Origin: Opisthocomus hoazin
Taxonomy: Eukaryota; Chordata; Aves; Opisthocomiformes; Opisthocomidae
Reading direction: 5' to 3'
DNA length: 64,000 bases
NCBI RefSeq assembly: GCF_030867145.1
Contig: NC_134420.1
Location: 9,692,823 to 9,756,822 of the forward strand
Position 1 is the stretch's first letter; the number at the start of each line of letters is the position of its first letter. This document shows, piece by piece, positions 35,301 to 46,100 of the stretch. A model generated the notes under the pieces. The model ran no database searches. It saw nothing but the letters and a program-made list of their open reading frames with translations, and was not told the DNA's origin. The position numbers were made by a program, and so were the translations under genes.

Positions 35301-38300
35301 TACCCTTTAACACCTGTGGTACTGCAAAAGCTCTAACTTTCCAGGTAGCCTTCTGCCTGGCCAGTCTTGGACATATACAACATACAAAATACTCAGTCAG
35401 ACTCAAGTCAAACACTGGCTGTCACTTTTCTGTTAACATGGGTAATACACTAAGCAACAAAGAAATTCGTAAATAAATAAATTGGTTACAAATAAATAAA
35501 TCAATTTCAAGCATGAATTGGAGCATTATTGTGGCCCTGGATTTATATCTTGGTTTTAATCACAATCAAATCGCAGAAAACTACCAACCATCCATTCATT
35601 AGCTTGATGCTGCATTTCATTTGGTGTATGGTCACTTTAAAAATAGAACCAGACCTCAAAAAGCAATACTGCCATTCAGCATTGTGTAACGTTAAATTAT
35701 TTAAACAGAAGGAGGAAAACAGGAAAGTTTCCCTAAGGGGCAGTGTATATTAGCTAACAGTTCTGCAACAGAGCTGGCGTGATTTCAGCTGAACTGGCAT
35801 GTGGGCAGTGAAACCGGCTACTGTCCAGAGGTACATCCTGAAGCACTCCTAGACTCTAGAGATTTCTATACTGCATACACCACGAGCCAAGTCAATATCT
35901 CACTCTCGAAAGTAGAAGTTCCCTGCTCCTTCCTGTCATCTCCTTCCCTTCCCAGCTGCTAATGGCTGCACACTACCACTGCTTGCCCTGAGCCAGCACT
36001 CATTTGATGCAAAGCAAGCTGACTCAGCTCAGCGAAATTACAGAAAAATTACCTCTGGCAGAAAAGTCAGCGTTCTTTTGCCAGTGGAGTGAATTTACTG
36101 CTCACCTTGCAGCCGGAGCTCCTAGCTAGGAGCGGGAGGGTGGATCAGGGAAGGCGGGAGGGAGAGCAAGACCTTCTCCCTTGGGTGTCGGCAAGTGGTG
36201 GAGGCAGCCCTGCCTGCTTCCACATCGCACCTAGAGACAGCGACACATGCTGCAGCTTTGAAAATCACTCCTCAGACCTCAGGCAGACGATTCCCACTAA
36301 AGCATTACCTTAAGTACTTATATCCGTCTCCTAACCATCACATGACATTGTTAACTCTGTAAAGGATTTATGTTATTTTTCCAAGTGGAGACCGTTCATT
36401 TAGGGAAAGAAATGAGCAACAGAAATTCAGTACTGCCGCAGGTTGGTATGCTGCACAGAGTGCGTTACCGTGCTGTAATTTAAGATTTTGCTCTCAAATA
36501 GAGTAAGAAAATTGTATCAGCTTGTGTTTCAGCAAAATATATTATTACATTAAATTGACTTAAGGGAAAGCTCATAGGCACTCAGTTATGAACTACAGTT
36601 CGGAAGGTGTTAAAGCCCACGAAAGCTCAGTTCCTAAACGTCAAGCAATTGCTGCATTTGAAATGAAAACATTCCTTACTAACACAAGAATCAAAGTATT
36701 TTCAATATTCAGAACCATGAAAACGTTTAATATGACTTCTAATGCACATCTTAATATGTACACTTTAATCTCCACATTGAAATAACACGTAATTAAGAGT
36801 ATCTATCAAAGGATTTTCTTTTCACTGACCTCTTTCAGAAAAGCTGTTTATCAGTATCATGGATACCAGGATACTGTAAAAGCACTCAAGCTAAACAGAC
36901 TCTTCTGTTGTCTTAAGAGAATAGTGTTACACAATATCTTTTGGTTACAAAAAGACAGAACGCACAAACTTCAAGGTAGCTTTCCTAGACAGAGGATGGC
37001 AACAAGCAGCAGGGATCAGTTTTAATGAGAAAACTAGGAAAGTCTCACCAGCTGGTCTCAGCACAAGTAGATTTATCTCACACATAGAAAAAGCAAACTA
37101 CTGGATAAACTGACTTTATCTGGTAGTTATGGTCATTAGCAACAAAGTGTTTAGTCTGCTCCACCTCTATTAAAACCATATAAAAGAAATTAAACTAAAC
37201 AACAGTTGTCACAACTTGTTTTTCACTCAACTTTGCTACTTGATTACAAAAAAAGAGGACCTATTCCAGCAATGTTCAGAGAAACACTGAGTCTATGGTA
37301 TATTGACAATTAGTTCATTTAGTGGCCTAAACTAATTGTGTATGTTTCCCTGCCTGTAAGTCTGGACTGGTGCTTGTTATTTGTGATTTCTCATGTAACC
37401 TGATTTTACGGCCATGTATCCAACAGTATTAACATCCCCCCCTCTTCTATTTCAAGCAATATCCTGTAATGAAAATACACAATATCATGGTACTCTTTAA
37501 AGTTCATGTTGCTATTATTTGAGAAAAATCAAACAAAACACTAGCAGTTTTACAGTTTATTAATAACGTTGTTCCAAATTTGTGGCAAGAAACTTTTAAG
37601 GTAGCTCCATACCAACACGCTCAGATAACCAAACACTACAGCGAGGTGAAAAAAGCATTTCGTACCAATTAGGTCCATGTATCGCCCTTCCCTCAGGCCC
37701 ACTTAAGGGAAACAATGCACTCCAAGAGTAATATTATAACGGAGATTAGCGGAGATCCTGCAGGGAAATCGAAAACTGTAGGTCCTTCCCCACTGGAAAT
37801 GCTACTTTCAGTAGTATCAGCAGTGCTTCATCATTAGCATAAAACTGGAGACATTTTCTGTCATCAGGCCTCGTTCATATGTAAAAAAGCAACCCTCCTG
37901 TTTCCCAGGGAAAGAAGATCCCCCACTCCCCACACACTCTCCTCCAGCTGCAAGCAATACAGGTGCTAACTTATGCAAACACAAGGAAAACTCACTCTGC
38001 TGGTTTCTGGCTTTGGTACACTTCTTTTCTTCTTCTCCCTCCTCCCTCTGCCCTGGCCTCTGGGTGACTTCGCTCAGTCTCGTCGGTGCTGATGACTTTC
38101 ACGCTTACCTTTCCCTCTTGGTCCCAGGCTGTATTTCTTCCTATAGCTGACATCACTGCTTCTTGAAACTAGGCACGAGAAAAGCAAAACCTCAGCTTTT
38201 CCTCTTAAAGTCTCTTATCTTCCTGCTTTCGCATTTAATACTGACCACTCCACTTTTTCTTTTCTTTTTTTTTTTTTTTTAGCATCTCATCTGACTGGCT

Positions 38301-38738
38301 GTAGTCAAGTTCCTAAACTGCATTTCACTACAAAATTCATTTCACTCTGTGGTTTGATATTGCCCGCAGTACTACAAACTGAATCTTCAAAAGACCGACT
38401 TACTTATTAACATGCACTTTCCTCTTCTGAGCAATGCCTTCGGGTGCAGTCGCTGCTCTCTTTCAAGTGCGTATTCCTCATCTTTACCTCTGAGGCACAT
38501 TCCTCCTCATCTCGGTCTGCGTACCTTCAACCTGCAGCAAAAGCAAGACACCATAGTTCATCCCCCTGACCCACACAGATGTCCCCTGTGCTCCTACCCC
38601 ATCCTGCCCGTTTCTCTTGTACTTTAATAACCACGTAGCCAAAGATATAGGAATTTACTGTCTGTGCACCAGGTGGCTTAGACTGGTCCAAATACTTCAA
38701 TATTCTGTCTCTTCCTCTTGCTGTTTGACTTATGGCTT
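29356..38738. other. PRRG4-QSER1 intergenic region, no gene identified
   Basis: About 9.4 kb of AT-rich DNA. Open frames are short and unrecognised. A GC-richer patch at about 36100-36250 holds a 16-bp palindrome. A T-run of 16 at 38265-38280 follows a pyrimidine-rich stretch. No CR1 was recognised until 38739. The strong synteny of PRRG4 and QSER1 makes an intervening conserved gene unlikely. Confidence 0.6.
36118..36133. repeat. 16-bp perfect palindrome GCTCCTAGCTAGGAGC
   Basis: A self-complementary 16-mer in a locally GC-richer part of the intergenic region. No function is assigned. Confidence 0.85.
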
Positions 38739-38788
38739 ATTGGAACTAGATGATCTTTAAGGTCCCTTCCAACTCAAACCATTCTATT
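38739..38788 (+). mobile_element. CR1 LINE 3'-end fragment
   Basis: GGAACTAGATGATCTTTAAG followed by GTCCCTTCCAACTCAAACCA and TTCTAT is the sense-strand CR1 3' end. Only about 50 bp remain, just upstream of the QSER1 CpG island. Confidence 0.88.
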
Positions 38789-39171
38789 CGGACGCCAGGC
38801 CTGCAATGCCTTATTGATGGGGAATACCCAAGTCTTTCAGAAACCTCTGACAGATAGATGTATTAGAGGCTTTTATCTTGTAAAAAGAGAAAAAAAAATG
38901 GCTACAGGGCTGTGCTTTTGTATTATTTAACGTCTGTAAGGCACCCTCAGAACGACGACCAACCTAAACCACCGAGCACCGGCACACGCGGGACCTTGAA
39001 GCGGCAAAGCAAAGGCTCCGGGCTGCCCTGAGGGGAAACACGGCCATGAGCTTCTCCCGGTGATCCCACCACCACGTCTCACCGAATTCTCGCTCCCGCG
39101 CCCGTCACCGGGGGCTTTTGTTTTATATCCCCCCTCAGTTTGTTTTTTCTCTGAGGAGGGCGGTGGGTCGG

Positions 39172-39246
39172 CGCGGAGGGAGGCGGCCGAGCGGGCGGGA
39201 GCGGCGTCACCCGCCGCTCCCGCCCGCCCGGCCGCCTCCCTCCGCG
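39172..39246. repeat. Near-perfect 35-bp inverted repeat with 5-nt loop
   Basis: The left arm 39172-39206 and right arm 39212-39246 are reverse complements at 34 of 35 positions, with one A/G difference in the middle. They are separated by TCACC (39207-39211). The arms are extremely GC-rich and contain GC boxes. The 75-nt whole would fold into one long stem as RNA, or a cruciform as DNA. Confidence 0.95.
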
Positions 39247-39336
39247 GCGGGGCAGGGCGGGAGAGCCGCCCTACAAATTGCTTTACAACGCGCTCCCCGT
39301 GAGGCAACCCGCTGCCTCAGGGCGGCTGTCGGGCCT

Positions 39337-39344
39337 CCATCTTG
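39337..39344 (-). promoter_or_regulatory. QSER1: YY1-like motif (CCATCTTG)
   Basis: CCATCTTG is the reverse complement of the YY1 core CAAGATGG, in a CpG-island promoter where YY1 sites commonly lie near transcription starts. Confidence 0.5.
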
Positions 39345-39417
39345 TCGGCGGCGACCGTCCCGGAGGCCGCGGCCCGCGGCGCTGCCCGCCGCTGACGCCG
39401 CTTCCCCTCAGCGGGAA

Positions 39418-39426
39418 CAAGATGGC
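39418..39426 (+). promoter_or_regulatory. QSER1: YY1-like motif (CAAGATGGC)
   Basis: Matches the YY1 consensus (A)AAGATGGC on the sense strand, 81 bp from the opposite-facing site. Downstream-of-start YY1 motifs in this orientation are common in TATA-less promoters, so a transcription start near here is plausible. Confidence 0.55.
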
Positions 39427-39650
39427 CCCGCCCCGGCCCCTCCAACAAAGCGCCAGCGCTTCGCTTGACGCGGACCCGCCGAAAAACCGGCCTCTTCACC
39501 ACCCCGCCTCGCCGCCCGGCCCGGCCGTCCCCGCCTTCAGCCCCCCCACCCCGCCCCGGTGGCGGCTACCGCCCCCCGCCACGCTCCCCTCCAGCCGCCG
39601 CGCTTCCCTTGCAGGCCGCGGCCGCCCGTTCCTCAGTCACAGACCGACCT

Positions 39651-39671
39651 TCCTCCTCCTCCTCCTCCTCC
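39651..39671 (+). repeat. (TCC)7 trinucleotide repeat
   Basis: Seven uninterrupted TCC units in the QSER1 CpG island, likely in the 5' UTR or promoter. Confidence 0.9.
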
Positions 39672-40022
39672 CGCCAGCGCTGCTGGCAGCGGCCCCCTCC
39701 GCCGCGGCCTCCCCTGCCCTCCGGCCACGGAGCCGGAGCCCCGTGAGCCCCAGTGCGTGCTGGCGGGGGAAGTGCATCCTGGGAAAGAGCAGCCCGATAT
39801 GGGTCTCCGCCTGGCCGCCGCGCAGCCCCCGCCGCCGTGCGCAGCTCCCCCCCGCCGCCCGCCCGCCGCCCGCCGCTGAGCGGGAGGGGAGGGGAGCGGA
39901 GGCAGGGCAGGGCAGCGGGGCCGGGACGCGGCGGCGGGGAGGGGGCCGCGGCGCTGCCCGCCCCGCATGAGGCAGGGGGGGGCCGCTCCCACCCGCCCCG
40001 CTCGGTCCCCGCCGCCGCCGCC

Positions 40023-40038
40023 GCCCTGCGCGCAGGGC
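40023..40038. repeat. 16-bp GC-rich palindrome
   Basis: GCCCTGCGCGCAGGGC is perfectly self-complementary, next to a short (CCG)n run, about 45 bp before the QSER1 start codon. Confidence 0.85.
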
Positions 40039-40080
40039 CCCAGCGGAGCCCCCGCCGCCCCGGCCCCGCGCCCTGCCCCG

Positions 40081-40196
40081 ATGATGGACAGGAACTACCC
40101 GACGACCCCCAGCTTCGCCGACCCCCTGGCCCCGGCCGCCGCGCAGCCCGCCGCCTCCTGGGCCTACGAGCGGGGCGCCGGCAGCCTCAAGCCTAG
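40081..40196 (+). CDS. QSER1: QSER1 coding exon 1
   Basis: Encodes [20 protein letters not shown], then a Pro/Ala-rich patch and [13 protein letters not shown], ending in a split Ser codon at CCTAG|GTGAGG. Two adjacent ATGs (40081, 40084) exist. The second has A at -3 and G at +4 and gives the family-typical MDRNYP, so it is probably the real start. An in-frame ATG at 39967 would add 38 Pro/Ala-rich residues; its context (CCCGCATGA) is poor. Confidence 0.93.
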
Positions 40197-43100
40197 GTGA
40201 GGAGGGTCCGCCGGGGGGGCTGCGGCAGGAAAGGCCGGGGTCTGGGCCGGGGCCTGGCCCGCGGGCGGCTGAGGGCGCCCCCGGCCAAGGGGCCCCCCCT
40301 CCGGCTGGGCAAGGCCGGGCGGCGGGGGACGTCCCCGCGGCTCGGCCGGGGGCGAGCGGAGCCCGGCGGCGCGGAGCGGCGGGGGAGGCCGGGCGGGCCC
40401 CGGGGCGGGCCGCGTCCCGCCGGGCCTCCGCGTCTGGGGGCACGGCCGCCGAGCCGGGCGGGGGAGGGGGGGCGGCGGCGGGAGCAGGCTTGCCGGCGGC
40501 GGCCCTCGGTGGCGGCGGGGCGGGCGGTCTCCCCGAGCCGGGCGCGCCGCCGCCGCTCTCCGCCCCGGAGGCTCGCGTTGGGCTGCGGCGCGGGTTCAAG
40601 AGTTCACGCGTCCCAGCCGGGCTACGGGAGGGAAGCGGGGCTCGGGGCAGCGGGCACCGCCGAACAATGCTGCGGCCGGGCCGGGCCGGGCCGTGCCACG
40701 CTGGGGCAAGCGGCCGCTTCCCCCCGGGCCGGCGGGTACGGGCAGCCCCGCGCTCGCATCCCCCTTCGCGCCGCGTTTCTCCGCCGCTCGTCGCCGCGCC
40801 GAGGCGGGTTGACCCTCTGCCGCCGAACCGCTGCTCTCGGCGTGCGGAGCCGCCCCTCGGCTGAGACTCGCTCGGAGCGGTTCAGTCCCACGGAGAGTTC
40901 TGCGAAGTTCCGGGAAGAGCGGAAAAAATCCGGGATATCTGACTGGCTTCGGGCTGCTGCTTGGTTGTATAACTGCCAACTAACCCGAGGATTTCCTAGG
41001 CGATGGGATTTTTGTTATCGCCTGCCTTTTATGTCTCTAGCTTGATAGAACTGCAGGTAGAAGATAGCATCAGGCTAAAAATCCACCGTCACAGTAGGTG
41101 CGCCTGTAGATGACCCTGCGTTCGGTCCTGGAGGTGGTGAGGCGTGTATTTTGATCTGTCTGACAAGATTAATAGATCGTCAAGTCAGGAGGACTGTTGC
41201 AGTGACGAGTCTGACCTCTTCATAATGCAGGCCATAGGACTTCTTTTTTTTCCTTTTTTATCCATTCTGTGTTTGAAACTAGAGCTTATGTTTTAAAAGA
41301 CGCAGTTAAAACTTTCCAGTGAGGCAAAATTTAGCACAGTTCTTGGTAAAGTATAAAATTGGCTGATTTGTATTTTATTTCTTATTTCTGATCTGAAGAG
41401 GGCTACTGAATCTTGCTGTAGCCTCATTGACACTGGAAATCCCATTGCGAGTCATGTTTTACCAAATATGAATTCGTATGAATTTTGATTAATTTCTTGC
41501 TTGAAGTTCTTTTTATTAAGAAAAATAAGTAATCTTCTGAAGTTAGTTTGCAGGCATTCCATTCTTTTCTCTCTTTTTTTTTTTAATGTTGTCAGTTATT
41601 CTCTCAGTTTTGTCCTGAATCCCCTCCAGTTTATTGTTGCTCTTCGTGAATTGTGGACATTGCATTTTAGCAGCTATTAAGTGTTAAGTAAGAAGATACT
41701 AGGACCTCCCTGGGGTGTGAGGCTCTAGATTCCTTGTTTCACAGAGAATTGCAAGGATGGTTGGTTTTTTTGGCCAAAACATTGCCCCATGAAGTTACAC
41801 TTAGCCAGATTCTCTGCAGAGTTGCCTACATGGCAAAGTAAGATCTACCATTCTTTCTAATGTTTCTTCCTAATCTTTGAGCTACTTTTGGTCAGGTTGC
41901 TATGTTGGTTTCAGCGGAAGCCAGTGACATGTCCTTTCTATATTGCTTTCGCCAATTCTCATCATCTGTTGGTGATCATGCCATTTATTCCATGAGGAAG
42001 GTTTGGATTTTCCAGGTCATTTAAGAATATGTAGTGCAGTAGCAAGAGTGGATCCCTCTGGGATCTTAGAAGAAACACAACTGCCAGATGATTATTTTTT
42101 ATATATAAAAAAAATCCCCTGGTTTCAAAACATAACTTTAATATTTTTAATGGCTGCTATATTAATGCAATAATTGAAATGGCATGGGAACAGTCCCAAG
42201 ACAAGTACCATGCAGACACTTGTTGGATCAATGCCTGCTACTTTGACCAATCAAATTGTTAATGAAAAAAATCAGATTAGTATTACTGAATCCATTCTTT
42301 ATATGACAATATTTATGCTATACTTTAGGAAGCAATGTCAATAAGACCTTGCTTTCAGTTTTTAAAAAATTCATCTAGAGGCCGTGTAGGTGGTGATGAA
42401 TTATATGTTTTAAGTGTGTTGACTGAAACATTTTAACTTTTTTTTTTTAAAAAAAACATAGCAAGGGCAGAGAAAATGCTATGAATTGTATTTTGTGCTT
42501 GAAGTTCTCCTATAGTGGCTTCTTAGAGTTCACATCATTTTAGCGAGAATTAAAATACCCTGTCTTCAGCAAAATTTAAAGACTTGAACCAATTTGGACA
42601 CAAGGTTAAATGCAGTCTGGGCTTGCATAGGTGTTTCTGGTTCCTCTGTTACTGAAAAAGTTTGTCTTTGTGTGGATGGAGCCGGTTGCTGGGGACTTGG
42701 GACGTAAGAGTCATGCCTAGCACTGCCAAGGCTTATACCAGGCTGGAAGCAAATCGTGAAGGTATAGATGTACTGCAGTGGGATATGCTGTCAATGTTCT
42801 CGCCTTGTATTGCAGATCACATTTTTCAAAATGGTGTTTTTGATTGTGGTTGACAGGTAGTCATCTAAACAGCTGGAGCTGCATTAGCCTGATGTTAAAT
42901 TAAAAAAATGTGTGTCGTGTTCATCGGGTACTTGCTTGAAAAGAATTCAGCCTTTAGGTGATACAGGTAACAATATTCCATTCGACTTTCATTTCATGTT
43001 TATGCTGTTGCAGGCTGTGTCGTGGCAGGCTATGTTCCCTCTGTGCAGAGAGCCATGTTCACAGTCTCAGCTCATCAAAATGATTTCTCCTCCCTACAAG

Positions 43101-46100
43101 CGTTGCTCCTGTCTTCCTTCGCTTAACTTCAGCCATCTGGTTTTTATCCTGCTCCTTATTTCTTGCAGGCACTGTTTTGTCTGTGCAATGGCACTATTCT
43201 ATCAACTGAAAGGAAATCTGTGGTGAAGTATTATAAGGACATTGCTACCAGGCCTGCTGTGACATAACTTTTCCCATGGAATAGGAGAAGATGGTGAAAC
43301 AGGGGCTGATGGAAATCACTTGAATCAGTACATTAACTGAACACAGATCGCTCCCACTGAAGAGTGGACTTGGACGGTGCAGCCACGGCAGCCCTGTAGC
43401 AGAGGGCTGAAAGGGGTGCTCCTGTACTCCGCGTTCCCCTGCCCCCCAACACCTCTTACATAGGCTGTCAGTGTCTTGAGGGAATTTCTGATGGTTGTTT
43501 GGGAATACTGCCACTTTTGACCTTTTTCTGTAGCTGTTAGAAACCCTTACTTCTGTGCTGAAACTCTTTTTGTAGCACAGTCTAAAGCTAGTTCTGTATT
43601 GAATAGCAAATACGTATATCATGCTTACTTGTTACTTGCTGGAGAAAAATATGGTCTTCAGAAAACAGATGAGTGTCTAACAGTTTGAGAGACTGTTGTA
43701 ATTGCTTGGAAATAGAAGTGGAGATAGATGATAACAGATGAGGTTTCTGGTTGAATATATGTCTGACTTGGGAGTACTTCTGGGTTTCATTCAGAGGAGG
43801 ATTTTTACTGGTGGAGAGATCTCACTGTTCGTGTTTGGTTTTTACCACAGCTCTAAGGCTCAAAGCTTCTGCTGTAAGTGATTGAATGTCAGTCACAATT
43901 ATTTTGTTGTTGTTTTAAATTTTATGGTGTCTTCTGTGGTCTCTGATGTTTCTTCATGCCTGGTAGTCTTTGTCCATCTCTGCCCTACCCAAACATACAG
44001 GGTTTTATATCTTTTAATTCAAGGTAATTTTTTACAATAGGCAACACTGATGTTTGGTTAGGGCAGCCTAGATTTATAGCAGCTAATCTAAGATAATGAG
44101 TTGGTTACAGTGTTAGTTCATATGCAAAGTTGCATAATTGGGACACTTAAACTTTTACGATGAATGGTTATGATGATTTTTTTAACTTGTATTTTTGCAT
44201 AGCAGTCAAACTAATGCTTATTGTAACAACTGTATGATAATTGTGATTTAGTTAAGGCTCAATTTTAAGTTCTAATGGATTTTTGCATAGCTATAGAAAC
44301 TCAAAAAGTGCAGATAGTGTGTTTTAGAAAAGCATAGAACATTTTCTTTCATCAACTGAAATTGTTCTGAGGGGTAAAAACAATACTTGTTGTTAAACAC
44401 ATTTCCTACAAAAAGTTCCCTATGGTGTAGTATTTCGAATGCTGAGAGGTGACGCTCGTAAACTGTGAACATATTTAGAACATTTGCTATTAAAAGAAAA
44501 GGCACAGAAGGATTAAATAAACTTTATAAACATATGAAAAGGTAGGTCGTTACAAACTATGACAGAAAGTTTGTGAAGAATTTAAATCTAAACCATTCAT
44601 ACACACAAAGCCACACACAGGTACTCTACATTGTAGCACAGATACACTACGGGGACTTGCTAGCTTTTTTGTTGGTCTTATTTTCCTTTTTTTTTTTTTT
44701 AAAACTTGTTTTAACCTGCATTCAGTATACAGTGAAATAACAGCTGTGACGAGGTCAAAGATTGACTGAACAGAGAGGCTGAACACATTCTTGCTGTATG
44801 CCCCTCAGCTTTCCACAGATGTAGATGTATGGTCATCTTGTAAACTCTTTGCTAAAGTTTCAAAATGAGCCAAACTGGCATGTTTGGAATTACATGCCGC
44901 TTACCTGTTGAAGATTGAAAGACAACTTTGCATGAAGCACTTTAAGCATCTTTTTTATGTCACTGATGCAGCGAGAAATGGTGGCATAGGGTAGTGTGCA
45001 GGAGTGAGTTGAAACTTGGTCTGAGGGTGCAGTTACATGAGATGGCTGAACTCCCGGCTCGGGCTCACTGCTGCTGGAAGGGGCTCCCTGCCTCCTCGCT
45101 TGCGGTGCCTCTGGTGCTTGTGCAGCTGCACAGGGAGCGGATCTCGTTTGTTCATCTGTGAGAAAACTGACTTGACTGAGAAGGTGACTAGATTTCTCTC
45201 GCGTTGGAGAGCTGCGCTGGTGCACCCATACTGTCAGAGAGGAATCCAGTGGTGGCACTGGGGGACGGGCAGGGAGCAGAGCTGTAAGGAGGGAGCTGCG
45301 GGGACTCAACCCTGCGGTCCCGGGCAGCTGTTAGATGGGCTCAGCCTTGCAATGTCACTGGCTTTGATGAGCGTCCCACTCAAATTGTACTGCCTGGTTC
45401 CCTACCAGCAGCACTTAGTAAGTGTCTGTGTGAGCTGAGCGCTTGACCTCTCTTAAGATCACCTGGAATGATATTTCAGATGTGAGCTCTTTCCCATGGA
45501 GCCAACAACTTCAACATGGGTTACTGAATCTGTTGTTCTGAAAGAAAAGGGTTTTGTATTCTTCCACCAGTGCAAAAAGTCTTTGTCCCATATGTGTATT
45601 TTACCTTTCGTCCTGTTAATTTTAATTATAGGCATTTACTTTATACCGCCAGAGAATGACCCTTTCCCTTTGTTTCTTCTTTACTTTTGCCCACCTTTCA
45701 TTTTTTCTTGGAGATGCTGTCATAGGAAGGAGGTTGTTTTTAGAAAAATCTTTGTTCCTGTCAGGAAAAAAGCACCTGTGACTGGATTATAGTAATTCTA
45801 AACAATACTTGAGCTCCTGAAAGAGTGGATGTATTTACCCTGTTTTTTTGATTTCTTGTATTTTGTCAAAGCATTCACAACTTAGCATGCCAAAAAGTTA
45901 TTTTGTACAATGAGTGTCTATTCTGTACATTAAAAAAAAAAACCATGCAAAACAAAAACCAGTTAAAAGGCAGCACATTAATAGTCTCACTTCAAACCTT
46001 CCTTAGCAGCCTTAAGCGTGACAAAAATAACTTGGAGCAGCATGCAGAGTTCAGCCCTTCCAGCACGGCATTTCTTGCTGTACCATGCAAGTGACAGAGA

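Larger units (their letters stand above)
39040..40880. promoter_or_regulatory. QSER1: CpG island, QSER1 promoter and first exon
   Basis: A dense GC/CpG block of about 1.8 kb spanning the QSER1 start codon, with many GC boxes (GGGCGG/CCGCCC). It contains a 35-bp inverted repeat, two YY1-like sites and a (TCC)7 repeat. The long open frames on both strands in this block (up to 320 codons, Pro/Arg/Gly/Ala-rich) are stop-poor GC-rich artefacts. Confidence 0.9.

Noticed and set aside
39637-40599. 320-codon minus-strand open frame over the QSER1 promoter and exon 1
   Set aside because: Same compositional artefact. It lies antisense to the genuine QSER1 exon 1 and has low-complexity Pro/Gly/Arg sequence.
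40197-41045. 282-codon sense open frame immediately after QSER1 exon 1
   Set aside because: It starts in the intron right at the donor, is Arg/Gly/Pro-rich, and ends where the GC-rich sequence ends. QSER1 exon 2 continues the correct family sequence instead.
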